A stretch of DNA of 64,000 nt. It comes from an uncultured Alphaproteobacteria bacterium. GTDB taxonomy: Bacteria; Pseudomonadota; Alphaproteobacteria; Bin95. Position 1 is the stretch's first letter. Each line of letters begins with the position of its first letter. The stretch spans positions 1-64,000 of the forward strand of contig CALAHN010000135.1 of NCBI GenBank assembly GCA_937891825.1, read 5' to 3'. Made by a program: the position numbers and the translations under genes. A model generated the notes under the pieces. It made no database searches, was not told where the DNA came from, and saw only the letters and a program-made list of their open reading frames with translations. Positions 53,505 through 62,431 of the stretch are shown here, in pieces.

Positions 53505-55781
53505 ATGTCACAGCCGAAGGGCCGTATCGAAGACCAGAGGTTCATCACCGGCAAAGGCCGATTTACCGCCGATCTTGTCCGGCGCGGTCAGGCCCATGGC
53601 GTCGTCCTGCGTTCGCCCCATGCTCATGCGGATATCATCGGCATCGATGCCGATGACGCCCGCGCCGCGCCCGGCGTTCTCGCCGTCATCACGGCCGCCG
53701 ATCTGGCCAAGGCCGGCGTCGGCCCGATCCAGAACGTTTCGACCATTCCAAGCGACCCACCGCTGGTCCGTCCGCCCCGGCCGGTGCTTGCGGGCGAGCG
53801 TGTGCGCCACCAGGGCGAGCCGGTCGCCTTCATCGTCGCGGAAACCCTGGCGGCCGCCCGGGATGCGGCGGACCTCGTGCTGGTCGACTATCGGGAACGC
53901 CCGGCGCTGATCGACGCTGGCCTCGCCCAGGCGCCGGACGCGCCGCAGATCTGGGACCAGGCCCCCGGCAACCGGATGTGCGTTTTCCAGGCCGGCGACC
54001 GGGCTGCGGCGGAAGCCGCGCTCGCCGCGGCCGATCATGTGCTGGACCTGACCGTCGACAATCACCGGGTTTCCGCCCTGCCGCTCGAGCCGCGCGCCGC
54101 CATCGGCGAATGGGACGCAGAGACGGGCTATGCCCTGACGCTGACCGGCCAGGGCGTGCACGGCATCAAGAACGCCCTCCTCCCGACGCTCGGCGTCGAG
54201 AAGACCATGCTCCGCGTCCTCGCTCACGATGTCGGCGGCGGCTTCGGCGCCAAGAATTTCGCCTATCCGGAATGGGCGCTCGTGCTGCATGCGGCGAAGG
54301 CGCTTGGCCGCCCGGTCAAATGGGTCGCGGAACGGACCGAGGATGTGACCGGCGGCGCCCACGGCCGCGCCGTCAAATCCCGCGCCCGGCTGGGGCTGAC
54401 CAGGGACGGCCGCTTCACGGCGCTGCTCGCCGAAATGACCGCCGACCTGGGCGCCCACCTCTCGACCGGCGCGCCCGGCAGCGGCACGGTTTCCGTCACC
54501 CGCTCGATCCACGGCATTTATGCGATCCCTAATGTCTGCATGATCGCGACCGGCGTCTTCACCAACACCGCGCCCGTCGACGCCTACCGGGGCGCGGGCA
54601 AGCCCGAAGGCAATTACCTGATGGAGCGGCTGGTCGACGAAGCCGCTCGGCAGTTCGGCTTCGACCCGGTGGCGCTCCGCCTGCAGAACGCCATCGCCGA
54701 CTTCCCCTATAAGACTGCGCTTGGCTTCGTCGTCGACAGCGGCCAGATCGTCGAGACCATCAAGGCCGCCGACGCCCTGGCCGACCGGCCCGGCTTCGCG
54801 GAGCGGCGCGCCGCCTCCGCGGCCAGGGGCATGCTCCGCGGCCAGGGCATGGCCTGCTTCCTGGAAAGCGCCCGGGGCGCGGCTTCGGAAGGCGCCGAAA
54901 TCCGCTTCGCGGACGATGGCATGATCGAGGTCAGAACCGGCACCGAAAGCAACGGCCAGGGCCACGAGACGACCTTCTCCGACCTCGTCGCCGCAAGGCT
55001 CGGCGCGCCGCTCGGCGAGATCCGCTATATCCAGGCCGACACGGCCGAAACCCGCATGGGCCACGGCCATGGCGGGGCGCGGTCGATGCATATGGGCGGC
55101 ACCGCCATCGTCGGCGCGATCGACGCCGCCCTCGCCAAGGGCCAGGGCGTCGCCGCCCGGCTGCTGCAGGCCGCGCCCGAGACCGTGTCGTTCAAGGACG
55201 GAAGCTTCGTCGCCAGCGATGGACGGAGCGTCGCGCTATCGGATGTCGCGGCGGCCGCCCGCCAGCCGGAATTCGGCCTCGAAACCGGCCTCGACAGCTT
55301 CTGGCAATGGGACGATGCGCCGATCACCTGGCCCGCCGGCGCCCATGTCGCCGAGGTCGAAATCGACCCCGAGACCGGACATGTAGAGCTGCTCTCCTAT
55401 GCCGGCGTCGACGATTACGGCGCGATCCTGAACGGCCAGTTGATCGAGGGCCAGGTGCATGGCGGCCTTGCCCAGGGCATCGGCCAGGCCATGGGCGAAC
55501 AGATCGTCTATGACGGGAACGGCCAGTGCCTCTCTGCGACGCTGATGGACTATGCGGCGCCGCTTGCCCGCAGCCTGCCGAACTTCGACATCCGCTTCGA
55601 AGGCCAGCCGACCGCCGCCAACCCGCTTGGCGTCAAGGGCAGCGGCCAGGCCGGCGCCATCGCCGGCGCGCAGACCGTGATGAACGCCGTCCGGGACGCG
55701 CTCGCCTCGACCGGGGCCGGCGCCATCGACATGCCCGCGACGCCGGAAAAGGTCTGGCGCGCCTTGAACGCCGCACGCTAG
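53505..55781 (+). CDS. Stand-alone CoxL-like molybdopterin-binding subunit (xanthine dehydrogenase family)
   Basis: A 758-residue large subunit of the molybdenum hydroxylase family (CO dehydrogenase/aldehyde oxidase/xanthine dehydrogenase). Typical parts: RSPHAHADI, GGGFGAKNF, AYRGAGKPEGNYLMERL and NPLGVKGSGQAGAI near the C-terminus with the catalytic Glu region. The CO-dehydrogenase-specific VAYRCSFR loop is absent, so a purine, aldehyde or N-heterocycle hydroxylase is likelier. The FAD and [2Fe-2S] subunit genes are not adjacent, which is odd for this family. An LLM monooxygenase gene follows by 20 bases. Confidence 0.88.
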   Translation: MSQPKGRIEDQRFITGKGRFTADLVRRGQAHGVVLRSPHAHADIIGIDADDARAAPGVLAVITAADLAKAGVGPIQNVSTIPSDPPLVRPPRPVLAGERVRHQGEPVAFIVAETLAAARDAADLVLVDYRERPALIDAGLAQAPDAPQIWDQAPGNRMCVFQAGDRAAAEAALAAADHVLDLTVDNHRVSALPLEPRAAIGEWDAETGYALTLTGQGVHGIKNALLPTLGVEKTMLRVLAHDVGGGFGAKNFAYPEWALVLHAAKALGRPVKWVAERTEDVTGGAHGRAVKSRARLGLTRDGRFTALLAEMTADLGAHLSTGAPGSGTVSVTRSIHGIYAIPNVCMIATGVFTNTAPVDAYRGAGKPEGNYLMERLVDEAARQFGFDPVALRLQNAIADFPYKTALGFVVDSGQIVETIKAADALADRPGFAERRAASAARGMLRGQGMACFLESARGAASEGAEIRFADDGMIEVRTGTESNGQGHETTFSDLVAARLGAPLGEIRYIQADTAETRMGHGHGGARSMHMGGTAIVGAIDAALAKGQGVAARLLQAAPETVSFKDGSFVASDGRSVALSDVAAAARQPEFGLETGLDSFWQWDDAPITWPAGAHVAEVEIDPETGHVELLSYAGVDDYGAILNGQLIEGQVHGGLAQGIGQAMGEQIVYDGNGQCLSATLMDYAAPLARSLPNFDIRFEGQPTAANPLGVKGSGQAGAIAGAQTVMNAVRDALASTGAGAIDMPATPEKVWRALNAAR

Positions 55782-55801
55782 CATTCGGGGCAAGGGGCAT
55801 C

Positions 55802-57127
55802 ATGGCCAAGAAGCAACTCCGTCTCGGCGCGTTCATGCGGCCGGTGTCGATCCATACCGCCGCATGGCGCTATCCGGGCGGCACGCCGGACGCCAACTTC
55901 AATCTCCGGGCCCTGATCGCCTATGCGCAAAAGCTGGAGGAAGGCCTGTTCGACGCTTTCTTCATGGCAGACCATCTGGCGGTGCTGAACATGCCGATGG
56001 ATGCGCTGAAGCGCAGCGCGACTGCGACCAGCTTCGATCCGCTGACGCTGCTGCCGGCGCTGGCGATGCACACCCGGCATCTGGGCCTGATCGCGACGGC
56101 CTCCACCACGTTCGAGCCGCCCTACATGATCGCCCGGCGCTTCGCCTCGCTCGACCATATCTCGGGCGGGCGGGCGGGCTGGAACATCGTCACCACCTCC
56201 AACCCCGACGCCGCGCTGAATTTCGGCATGACCGATCACATGGATCACGCCGAGCGTTACCGCCGCGCCCGTGAGTTCTATGAGGTCGTGACCGGCCTCT
56301 GGGACAGTTGGGACGACGACGCCTTCATCCGGGACGTCGAGAGCGGCGTGTTCTTCGATCCCGCCAAGCTGCACGTGCTGGACCACAAGGGCGACTTCTT
56401 CCAGGTGCGCGGGCCGCTGAACATCGCCCGGCCGGTGCAGGGCTGGCCGCTGATCGTGCAGGCCGGCGCCTCCGACGACGGCCGCCAGCTCGCGGCCGAA
56501 ACCGCCGAGATGGTCTTCTCCTCCGGCCGCACGATCCAGGACGCCCAGGCGCTCTACGCCGATATCAAGGGCCGCGCCGCCAAGGCCGGGCGCAACCCGG
56601 ACCACATCAAGATCCTGCCGGGCGCCCTCGTCGTCGTCGGCCGGACGGACGCGGAGGCTCAAGAGAAGCGCGCCCTGCTCGACAGCCTCGTGCATTACGA
56701 CAGCGGCATCGCCTCGCTCTCGATCGCCCTTGGCTCCGACGCATCCGGCTTCGATCCCGACCAGCCCTTGCCCGCCGACATCCCCGACACCAACGCCAGC
56801 AAGAGCGGGCGCGAACGCGTCCTGAAGCTCGCGGCTGAAGAAAACCTGACGGTGCGCCAACTGGCCGGCCGCTTCGGCGGCTACGCCGGCCACGCCCTGG
56901 TCGGCACGGCAGAGGCTATCGCCGACGAGATGCAGGCCTGGCTCGACGGCGAGGCCTCCGACGGTTTCAACGTGATGTTCCCCTACCTCCCCGCCGGCAT
57001 CGACGATTTCGTCGATCAGGTCGTGCCCGCCCTCCAACGCCGCGGCATCTTCCGCACCCGCTACGAAGGTCAAACCCTCCGCGAAAACCTGGGCCTTCCG
57101 CGGCCGGAGAGCCGATATCGGGGGTAG
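55802..57127 (+). CDS. LLM-class flavin-dependent monooxygenase (NtaA/DszA/DmoA type)
   Basis: A 441-residue luciferase-like monooxygenase. The N-terminal LGAFMRPVSIHTAAWRYPGG and the segments FFMADHLAVL, TASTTFEPPYMIARRFASLDHISGGRAGWNIVTTS and QAGASDDGRQLAAETAEMVF are typical of the nitrilotriacetate/dibenzothiophene-sulfone/alkanesulfonate monooxygenase group, which uses FMNH2 from a partner reductase. Start ATG 55802 is 20 bases after the CoxL-like stop, so they form one unit. It lies just upstream of the TPP-riboswitch operon that carries LuxC- and LuxE-like genes. Substrate unknown. Confidence 0.88.
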   Translation: MAKKQLRLGAFMRPVSIHTAAWRYPGGTPDANFNLRALIAYAQKLEEGLFDAFFMADHLAVLNMPMDALKRSATATSFDPLTLLPALAMHTRHLGLIATASTTFEPPYMIARRFASLDHISGGRAGWNIVTTSNPDAALNFGMTDHMDHAERYRRAREFYEVVTGLWDSWDDDAFIRDVESGVFFDPAKLHVLDHKGDFFQVRGPLNIARPVQGWPLIVQAGASDDGRQLAAETAEMVFSSGRTIQDAQALYADIKGRAAKAGRNPDHIKILPGALVVVGRTDAEAQEKRALLDSLVHYDSGIASLSIALGSDASGFDPDQPLPADIPDTNASKSGRERVLKLAAEENLTVRQLAGRFGGYAGHALVGTAEAIADEMQAWLDGEASDGFNVMFPYLPAGIDDFVDQVVPALQRRGIFRTRYEGQTLRENLGLPRPESRYRG

Positions 57128-57158
57128 ATAATCCGCCCCCGCCAATACCACGTCTCCC

Positions 57159-57187
57159 TTGACGTGAGGGGCCGCAGACCCTAGCGT
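57159..57187 (+). promoter_or_regulatory. Proposed promoter of the TPP-riboswitch operon
   Basis: TTGACG (57159-57164), a 17-base spacer and TAGCGT (57182-57187); the start of transcription would be near 57194, just before the riboswitch. The -35 is strong, the -10 weak. It makes the downstream operon independent of the LLM gene. Confidence 0.45.
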
Positions 57188-57195
57188 CTGTGCGC

Positions 57196-57312
57196 TATCC
57201 ATAGGGGAGCCCTGCTTGAGGGGCTGAGATGTCGATTGGGGGCCGGGATGGCCGGCCCCGGCGCGACGACCCTTTGAACCTGAACCGGATCACGCCGGCG
57301 TAGGGAATGGGA
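57196..57312 (+). ncRNA. TPP riboswitch (THI element)
   Basis: Conserved TPP-aptamer parts are in order: GGGGAGCCC near 57204, GGCTGAGAT near 57222 (the pyrimidine-sensing CUGAGA), a long variable P3 extension with GC-rich stem, then ACCCTTTGAACCTGA and GATCACGCCGGCGTAGGGAA near 57269-57306. P1 closes with ATCC (57197-57200) and GGAT (57309-57312). It binds thiamine pyrophosphate and normally turns expression off. It is upstream of the LuxE-like gene and is the only recognised riboswitch in the window. Confidence 0.93.
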
Positions 57313-57321
57313 TGTGCTGGC

Positions 57322-57383
57322 GCTCCGAAAAAGCTCCGTTCCCCCCATCGCCGACGCCGCGCGCCGACCGGGCGCCGGAGCGG
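57322..57383 (+). promoter_or_regulatory. Likely expression platform: tandem anti-Shine-Dalgarno elements
   Basis: GCTCCG occurs twice (57322-57327 and 57333-57338). It is complementary to CGGAGC at 57376-57381, which is the ribosome-binding site of the next gene (start 57388). TPP binding could favour this pairing and block translation. No T-run is seen, so transcriptional termination is less likely. This is a prediction from base pairing alone. Confidence 0.4.
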
Positions 57384-57387
57384 ACCC

Positions 57388-58485
57388 ATGGACCAGGAGC
57401 ACATCATCGCCGAGCTTTTGGCCTTCATCGAGGCGGACCCGCCCAGCGACCCGGCCGCGGCCGACGCGGCGTTCGAAGCGCTCGCGCTCAAGGTCTTCGC
57501 CTATCAGTTCCAGCATAATGCCCCTTTCGCCAAGTTCGCCCGCGCGCGCGGCAAGACCCCGCGCACGGTGAAGCGCTGGGCCGATATCCCGGCTGTGCCG
57601 ATCAACGCCTTCAAGTCCCTCGACCTCACCTGCCGGCCGCCCGAGGACTGCGTCGCGACCTTCATGACCAGCGGCACCACCCTGGGCGGCGTCCGCGGCA
57701 AGAGCTATCACGCCACGCTTAGCGTCTATGACGCCTCGATGCGCCGGAACTTCGCCCAGCGCTTCATGGGCGGCCAGGAGCGGATGCCGCTCGGCGTGCT
57801 GTTCCCGACGCCGGCGCTTTTGCCGAATTCCTCCCTCGCCCATTATCTGGACCTCGCGCGCCAGCATTTCGGCAGCCCTGGCAGCCGCCACCTGATCGGG
57901 CCGGACGGGATCGACATCGATGGCCTTTGCCAGGACCTGGAACGGGCCGAAGCGTCAAGCGCGCCCTATGGTCTGATCGGCGCCAGCTTCAGCCTGGTCC
58001 ACGCCCTTGACGCGCTGGCGACGCGCGGGCGGCGCTTCCGCCTGCCCGAGGGCAGTCGCATCCTCGATACCGGCGGCTTCAAGGGCCAGTCGCGCGAGCT
58101 GGAGCCGGATGCCTTTTATGACGCGCTCGCCATGACCTTCGGCGTGCCCCGGCGCCGCTGCATCAATATGTACGGCATGACCGAACTCAGCACGCAGTTC
58201 TATGACGACGGCAACGCCGCATGCCCGTCGGTCAAGTCTGGCCCGCACTGGATCCGCGCCCGCGTCGTCGATCCCCTGACCGGCCAGTCAGTGCCGGACG
58301 GAGCGACCGGGGTGCTGGCGCACACCGATCTCGCCCATTTCAACATCGTCGCGACCATACTGACCGAGGATGCCGGCATCGCGGTCGACGGCGGCTTCCT
58401 GCTGCTTGGCCGGGCGGCGGGCGCGGCGGCGGCCGGATGTTCCATGGCGGTCGACGCCTTCCTGAAAGCCGCGAGCGCGGCGTGA
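57388..58485 (+). CDS. LuxE-like acyl-protein synthetase under TPP control
   Basis: A 365-residue member of the LuxE family (PF04443), related to ANL adenylating enzymes. ATP-binding TSGTT is at 94-98, and the YGMTE motif at 262-266. Near the C-terminus GCSMAVDAF holds Cys351, the position of the acyl-carrying cysteine in LuxE. LuxE activates a carboxylic acid as acyl-AMP and passes the acyl group through its Cys to LuxC. First gene of the TPP operon, start ATG 57388; an in-frame ATG at 57307 lies within the aptamer and is unlikely. GTGA overlap with the LuxC-like gene. Its acid is unknown; TPP control argues against fatty acids for luminescence. Confidence 0.88.
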   Translation: MDQEHIIAELLAFIEADPPSDPAAADAAFEALALKVFAYQFQHNAPFAKFARARGKTPRTVKRWADIPAVPINAFKSLDLTCRPPEDCVATFMTSGTTLGGVRGKSYHATLSVYDASMRRNFAQRFMGGQERMPLGVLFPTPALLPNSSLAHYLDLARQHFGSPGSRHLIGPDGIDIDGLCQDLERAEASSAPYGLIGASFSLVHALDALATRGRRFRLPEGSRILDTGGFKGQSRELEPDAFYDALAMTFGVPRRRCINMYGMTELSTQFYDDGNAACPSVKSGPHWIRARVVDPLTGQSVPDGATGVLAHTDLAHFNIVATILTEDAGIAVDGGFLLLGRAAGAAAAGCSMAVDAFLKAASAA

Positions 58486-59933
58486 CCGAGCACCCGATCC
58501 TCGCGGCACGCCTGCCCGGCATGAACGCCGATGCGCTTGGCCACGTGACCCAGACCTATGGACCGGCGGACGCGCCAGTGTCGATCGCGCTGCCCAAGCT
58601 GGACGCGGCGGCGATCGCGGCGGTCGCGGCGAGCGTCAAGACCGCGACGCGCCGAACTCTCAAGACCTATCCGGTCGCCCGAATTGTCGACACGCTCGAT
58701 GCGGCGATCGCCCGGCTGCTCGACCGCGCGCACCCGATCCGCCGCCAGATGGACCGGCTGCTGCCGCGCCTCACCGGCTATGACGCGGACATGGTCGGCC
58801 TGGGGTTGACGCGCTACCTCATGACCTTCCGCAAGCCCGAACTGCTGCGGTTCCTTGCCGAGGATTTCCCCAATCCCGCGATCCTCGACGGGTTCCAGCC
58901 GCTGCCCAAGGGCGGATACGGCCGGGCTTATGGCGCGGACCTGACGGCGCATATCTGGGCGGGCAACGTGCCTGGCCTGCCGCTCTGGAGCCTCGCCGCG
59001 GGGCTGCTCGCGAAATCCGGCGCCGTCGGCAAGGTCCCGACGGCGGAGCCGCTGTTCGCAGGCCTGTTCGTCGACGCCCTGGCGGAGGTCGACCCTGCGC
59101 TCGCCGAGTGCATCGCGGTCGTCTGGTGGCAAGGCGGCGAGGAAGCGCCCGAGCGCGCGCTGCTCGAGGCCGCCGAACTGGCGCTCGCCTACGGCGGCAA
59201 TGCGGCGCTGGCGGCGATCCGGGCGCGCACGCCGATCACGACGCGCTTCCTCGCCTACGGCCACAAGGTCAGCTTCGCCATGATCGGCCGGGAGGCCTTG
59301 GACGCCGCGAAGACCGCCGAAACCGCGCGGGCCGCCGCCTATGACGTGATGCGCTACGACCAGCAGGGCTGCTTCGCGCCCCACGTGATCTTCGTCGAGG
59401 CTGGCGGCCGCTCCAGCCCGGAACGCTTTGCCGGGCATCTTGCCCAGGAGTTGCAAGCGTTCGAGCGCACATATCCGCGCCGCGCCCTCAGCCTCGGCGA
59501 AGCGGCCGACGTCGCGGCCTGGCGGGCAGCGGCGGAGACCAGCCCGGGCGGCGCCGTGATCGGCGATCCGGCGGGCCTCTGGACGGTCGCCTTCGACGAT
59601 GGGACGGACGGGCAGTTCAGCCCAAGCAGCTTGAACCGCGCCATCCGGGTGGTCGCGGTCCAGCGCCTGGAAGATGTGGCGGCCAGGGTCGCGCCCTATC
59701 GCCGCCTGCTCCAGACGGCGGGCCTCGCATGCGCGCCGGACCGGCTGTTCGCCTTGAGCGCCGAGCTCGGGCTGGCGGGCGTGCGCCGGGTCGCCGCCCT
59801 CGGCGACATGACCGCGCCCGAGGCCGGATGGCACCATGACGGCCGCTTCAACATTCTCGATCTCGTGGAAATCACGGAGATCGACGGCCGCGCGCTGCCG
59901 ACGGCGGACAGGCTGGCGGCCTATGTCGACTGA
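58482..59933 (+). CDS. LuxC-like acyl reductase under TPP control
   Basis: A 483-residue protein of the LuxC family (acyl-CoA/acyl-protein reductase, aldehyde-dehydrogenase fold). HIWAGNVPGLPLWSL (about 157-171) is a family segment and Cys297 in DQQGCFAPH is the thioester-forming catalytic residue. LuxC reduces an acyl thioester to the aldehyde with NADPH. The GTG at 58482 overlaps the LuxE-like stop (GTGA). It overlaps the ABC ATPase gene by 11 bases. The LuxE-LuxC pair thus turns a carboxylate into an aldehyde; no luxAB or luxD is in the operon. Confidence 0.88.
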   Translation: MTEHPILAARLPGMNADALGHVTQTYGPADAPVSIALPKLDAAAIAAVAASVKTATRRTLKTYPVARIVDTLDAAIARLLDRAHPIRRQMDRLLPRLTGYDADMVGLGLTRYLMTFRKPELLRFLAEDFPNPAILDGFQPLPKGGYGRAYGADLTAHIWAGNVPGLPLWSLAAGLLAKSGAVGKVPTAEPLFAGLFVDALAEVDPALAECIAVVWWQGGEEAPERALLEAAELALAYGGNAALAAIRARTPITTRFLAYGHKVSFAMIGREALDAAKTAETARAAAYDVMRYDQQGCFAPHVIFVEAGGRSSPERFAGHLAQELQAFERTYPRRALSLGEAADVAAWRAAAETSPGGAVIGDPAGLWTVAFDDGTDGQFSPSSLNRAIRVVAVQRLEDVAARVAPYRRLLQTAGLACAPDRLFALSAELGLAGVRRVAALGDMTAPEAGWHHDGRFNILDLVEITEIDGRALPTADRLAAYVD

Positions 59934-60693
59934 CGCCCAGCCATTCCTGGACCTGGACGGCGTCGCCTATGCCTATGGCGACGACCCGCCGACCGTGACG
60001 GGCGTCGACCTCCGCGTGCCGGCGGGCGCCTTTCATTGCCTGGTCGGGCGGAGCGGCTCCGGCAAGACGACCCTGTTGAAGCTGGCGGCGGGCTTGTTGC
60101 GCCCAGGCGCCGGCGCCGCGCGCATCCAGGGCGCGCCGATCGACGGGCCGGCGCCCGCCGTCGGCTTCGTCTTTCAGACGCCGTCGCTGCTGGAATGGCG
60201 AACGGTCTTGGACAATGTGCTGCTGCCGATCTCCCTGAAGCGCCAGGTCACGGCGGCGGACCGCGCGGCCGCCCATGCGGCGCTGGAGCGGATCGGCATC
60301 GGCGGCCATGCCCAGCGCTATCCGGGGCAATTGTCCGGCGGCCAGCAAAGCCGGACGGCGCTGGCCCGGGCGCTGATCACCGAGCCGCCGGCGCTGTTGA
60401 TGGACGAGCCCTTCGCCGCGCTCGACGCGATCACCCGCGAGGGACTCCAGGACGATCTGCTGCGCCTCGCCGAAGACCGCCGGACCACCGTGCTGTTCGT
60501 CACCCACGACATCGCCGAGGCTGTCTACCTGGGCGACCATGTCTCCGTCATGGAGCGGGGCCGGATCGCGTTCGACATGCCTGTCGCGCTCGACCGGCCG
60601 CGCGCCGTGGACATCCGTTACGACCCAGGCTTCAACGCCCTTTGCCGCGACATCCGCCGCCAGATGGCCGCCGCCAGCCGGATGGCGGCATGA
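59923..60693 (+). CDS. ABC transporter ATP-binding protein (ThiZ/SsuB-like)
   Basis: A 256-residue ABC ATPase: Walker A GRSGSGKTT (42-50), signature LSGGQQSRTAL, Walker B LLMDEPFAALD and switch His in VTHDIAE. The protein belongs to the nitrate/taurine/thiamine-precursor import group (Tau/Ssu/ThiZ). Start ATG 59923 is within the LuxC-like end. It overlaps the permease by 4 bases (ATGA). TPP control points to thiamine-precursor uptake. Confidence 0.92.
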   Translation: MSTDAQPFLDLDGVAYAYGDDPPTVTGVDLRVPAGAFHCLVGRSGSGKTTLLKLAAGLLRPGAGAARIQGAPIDGPAPAVGFVFQTPSLLEWRTVLDNVLLPISLKRQVTAADRAAAHAALERIGIGGHAQRYPGQLSGGQQSRTALARALITEPPALLMDEPFAALDAITREGLQDDLLRLAEDRRTTVLFVTHDIAEAVYLGDHVSVMERGRIAFDMPVALDRPRAVDIRYDPGFNALCRDIRRQMAAASRMAA

Positions 60694-61451
60694 GCGGGAT
60701 GCGCCTCATATCGGTTCTGCTGTTCGTGCTGCTGATGCTGGCGTGGGAAGTCGGCGTCCGCCTGAGCGGCGCGTCGGCGATGGTGTTTCCGGCCCCCATG
60801 GCGATCGCGGCGACGCTTTGGGACGGGCTCGTCACAGGCTTCCTCTGGCCGCATATCTGGGTGACGGCTGCCGAAACCCTCGCCGGTTTCGCGCTTGGCT
60901 GCGTCATCGGGTTCGCGGCGGGCGTGCTGCTGGCGGAAGTCGAGGTCCTTCGGCGGCTGGTCTGGCCCTATGTGCTGGCGAGCCAGGTGGTGCCCAAGCT
61001 GGCGCTCGGGCCGATCTTCATCATCTGGTTCGGCTTCGGCATGACATCGACCATCGTCATTACCGCGCTGATCTGCTTCTTCCCGCTTCTGGAAAACACC
61101 CTGACCGGCCTCGCCGCCGCGACGCCGGAGAAGCGGGACCTGTTCCGGATGCTGCGGGCGAGCCGGATGCAGACGCTGCTTCGCCTGAAAATTCCCTCCG
61201 GCCTGCCTGTCATTCTGGCAGGCGTCCGGGTCGCGATCGTGTTGGCGCTGGTCGGCGCGGTCGTCGGCGAGTTCATCGGCGGCGACGCCGGTCTCGGCGC
61301 CAGCATCATCGCGGCCCAGGGCATGATGGACTCGACCCTGATGTTTGCGCTTTTCATCGTCATCACCCTGATGGGCATGGCCTTCTATCACTGCACGGTT
61401 GTACTGGAGCGCTGGCTGCTGCGCGGCTGGCATAAAGGAGATACCCAATGA
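60690..61451 (+). CDS. ABC transporter permease (ThiX/SsuC-like)
   Basis: A 253-residue inner-membrane permease with about six helices. The EAA-type segment coupling to the ATPase is seen in ATPEKRDLFRMLRASRMQTLLRLKIPSGLP. It overlaps both neighbours (ATGA at each end), so it forms the importer with the ATPase before and the binding protein after it. The family carries sulfonates, nitrate or HMP-type pyrimidines; TPP control favours the last. Confidence 0.9.
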   Translation: MSGMRLISVLLFVLLMLAWEVGVRLSGASAMVFPAPMAIAATLWDGLVTGFLWPHIWVTAAETLAGFALGCVIGFAAGVLLAEVEVLRRLVWPYVLASQVVPKLALGPIFIIWFGFGMTSTIVITALICFFPLLENTLTGLAAATPEKRDLFRMLRASRMQTLLRLKIPSGLPVILAGVRVAIVLALVGAVVGEFIGGDAGLGASIIAAQGMMDSTLMFALFIVITLMGMAFYHCTVVLERWLLRGWHKGDTQ

Positions 61452-62422
61452 TGCTCAAGGCTTTTACGACGCTCGCGGCGCTTCTGCTGACGGTTTCGAC
61501 GGCGGCGGCCGAGACGCTGGACAAGGTCGCGATCGCAGGCTGGAGCCAGCCGATCAGCGAGATCGCCAATCTGCTGGCCGAGCCGGACAAGGGCTTCTTC
61601 AAGGCCGAAGGCATCGACCTCGGCTATGTGCCAGGGGCAGGCGGCGGCTCCGCCATCGTCAACATGCTGTCGGGCGCGGCGGAGGTGGCGTTCTCCGACC
61701 CGGCCTCGCTGTATCAGGCGCTGGATCAGGGCGAGGATCTGGTCACGATCTACAACATCTATCCCCAGAACGTGTTCAATGTCGTCGCCCCCGTCGGGCG
61801 CGGCATCGCGAAGCCCGAGGACCTTAAGGGGAAGACCATCGGCGTCTACAGCTTGTCGAGCGGCACTCGCCAGAACCTGCAGGTCCTGCTGCATCAGGTG
61901 GGACTGACCGAGGCCGACGTCACGATCAAGGTGACCGGCCTCCTGAACTTCGCGCCGGTCATCCAGGGCCAGGTCGACGCCACGGCGGCGACCGACACCG
62001 GCCTCTTTGTCGGCAAGCTGAAGGGCCTCGGCGAGGTCAACGTCATCGAAGTCAAGGATAGCTTGAACGTGCCGAGCGACATGTTCATCGTCCGCCGCTC
62101 CTACTATGAAGCGAACAAGCCCCTGCTCCGCCGGTTCCTGAAAGCCTACCGGGATAGCGCCGCCTGGATGATCGCCGAACCGGAGGAAGCCGCGACGCTT
62201 GCCGTGACCCGGGCGATCAACGGCCGCGACGCGAGCATCAATCTGGGGATCATCAAGATCCGCAATGCTTCCGCCCAGTCGCCGACCACGGTCGCCAAGG
62301 GTCTCGGCCATTTCGACGTGGATCTTTTGCAGAAGGGCGCCGATACGTTCCTCGCCCTCGGCCTGATCAAGCACCCGCTCGACATGAACGCCGTCGTCAA
62401 ATCCGACCTGCTGCCGGAATAG
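61448..62422 (+). CDS. NMT1/THI5-like periplasmic binding protein (ThiY type)
   Basis: A 324-residue protein with signal peptide ending STAAAE (about residue 21). The NMT1/THI5 fold is seen in DKGFFKAEGIDLGYV, GAAEVAFSDPASLYQAL and LKGKTIGVYSLSSGT. THI5-type proteins bind pyrimidine precursors such as N-formyl-aminopyrimidine in thiamine salvage (ThiY). AAAGGAG precedes the ATG, which overlaps the permease stop by 4 bases. Ligand identity would decide what this operon does. Confidence 0.9.
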   Translation: MMLKAFTTLAALLLTVSTAAAETLDKVAIAGWSQPISEIANLLAEPDKGFFKAEGIDLGYVPGAGGGSAIVNMLSGAAEVAFSDPASLYQALDQGEDLVTIYNIYPQNVFNVVAPVGRGIAKPEDLKGKTIGVYSLSSGTRQNLQVLLHQVGLTEADVTIKVTGLLNFAPVIQGQVDATAATDTGLFVGKLKGLGEVNVIEVKDSLNVPSDMFIVRRSYYEANKPLLRRFLKAYRDSAAWMIAEPEEAATLAVTRAINGRDASINLGIIKIRNASAQSPTTVAKGLGHFDVDLLQKGADTFLALGLIKHPLDMNAVVKSDLLPE

Positions 62423-62431
62423 GCGAACGCC

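Noticed and set aside
53505-55781. True CO dehydrogenase large subunit
   Set aside because: The form I CODH active-site loop with AYRCSFR is not present; the sequence reads AYRGAGKPEG, as in general molybdenum hydroxylases.
57307-57387. Longer start of the LuxE-like gene
   Set aside because: The ATG at 57307 is in the P1 helix of the riboswitch, and the added residues are basic and not seen in LuxE proteins.
57388-59933. Bioluminescence lux operon
   Set aside because: LuxE- and LuxC-like genes are present, but no luxA, luxB or luxD is adjacent, and the TPP riboswitch and thiamine-type importer point to another role.
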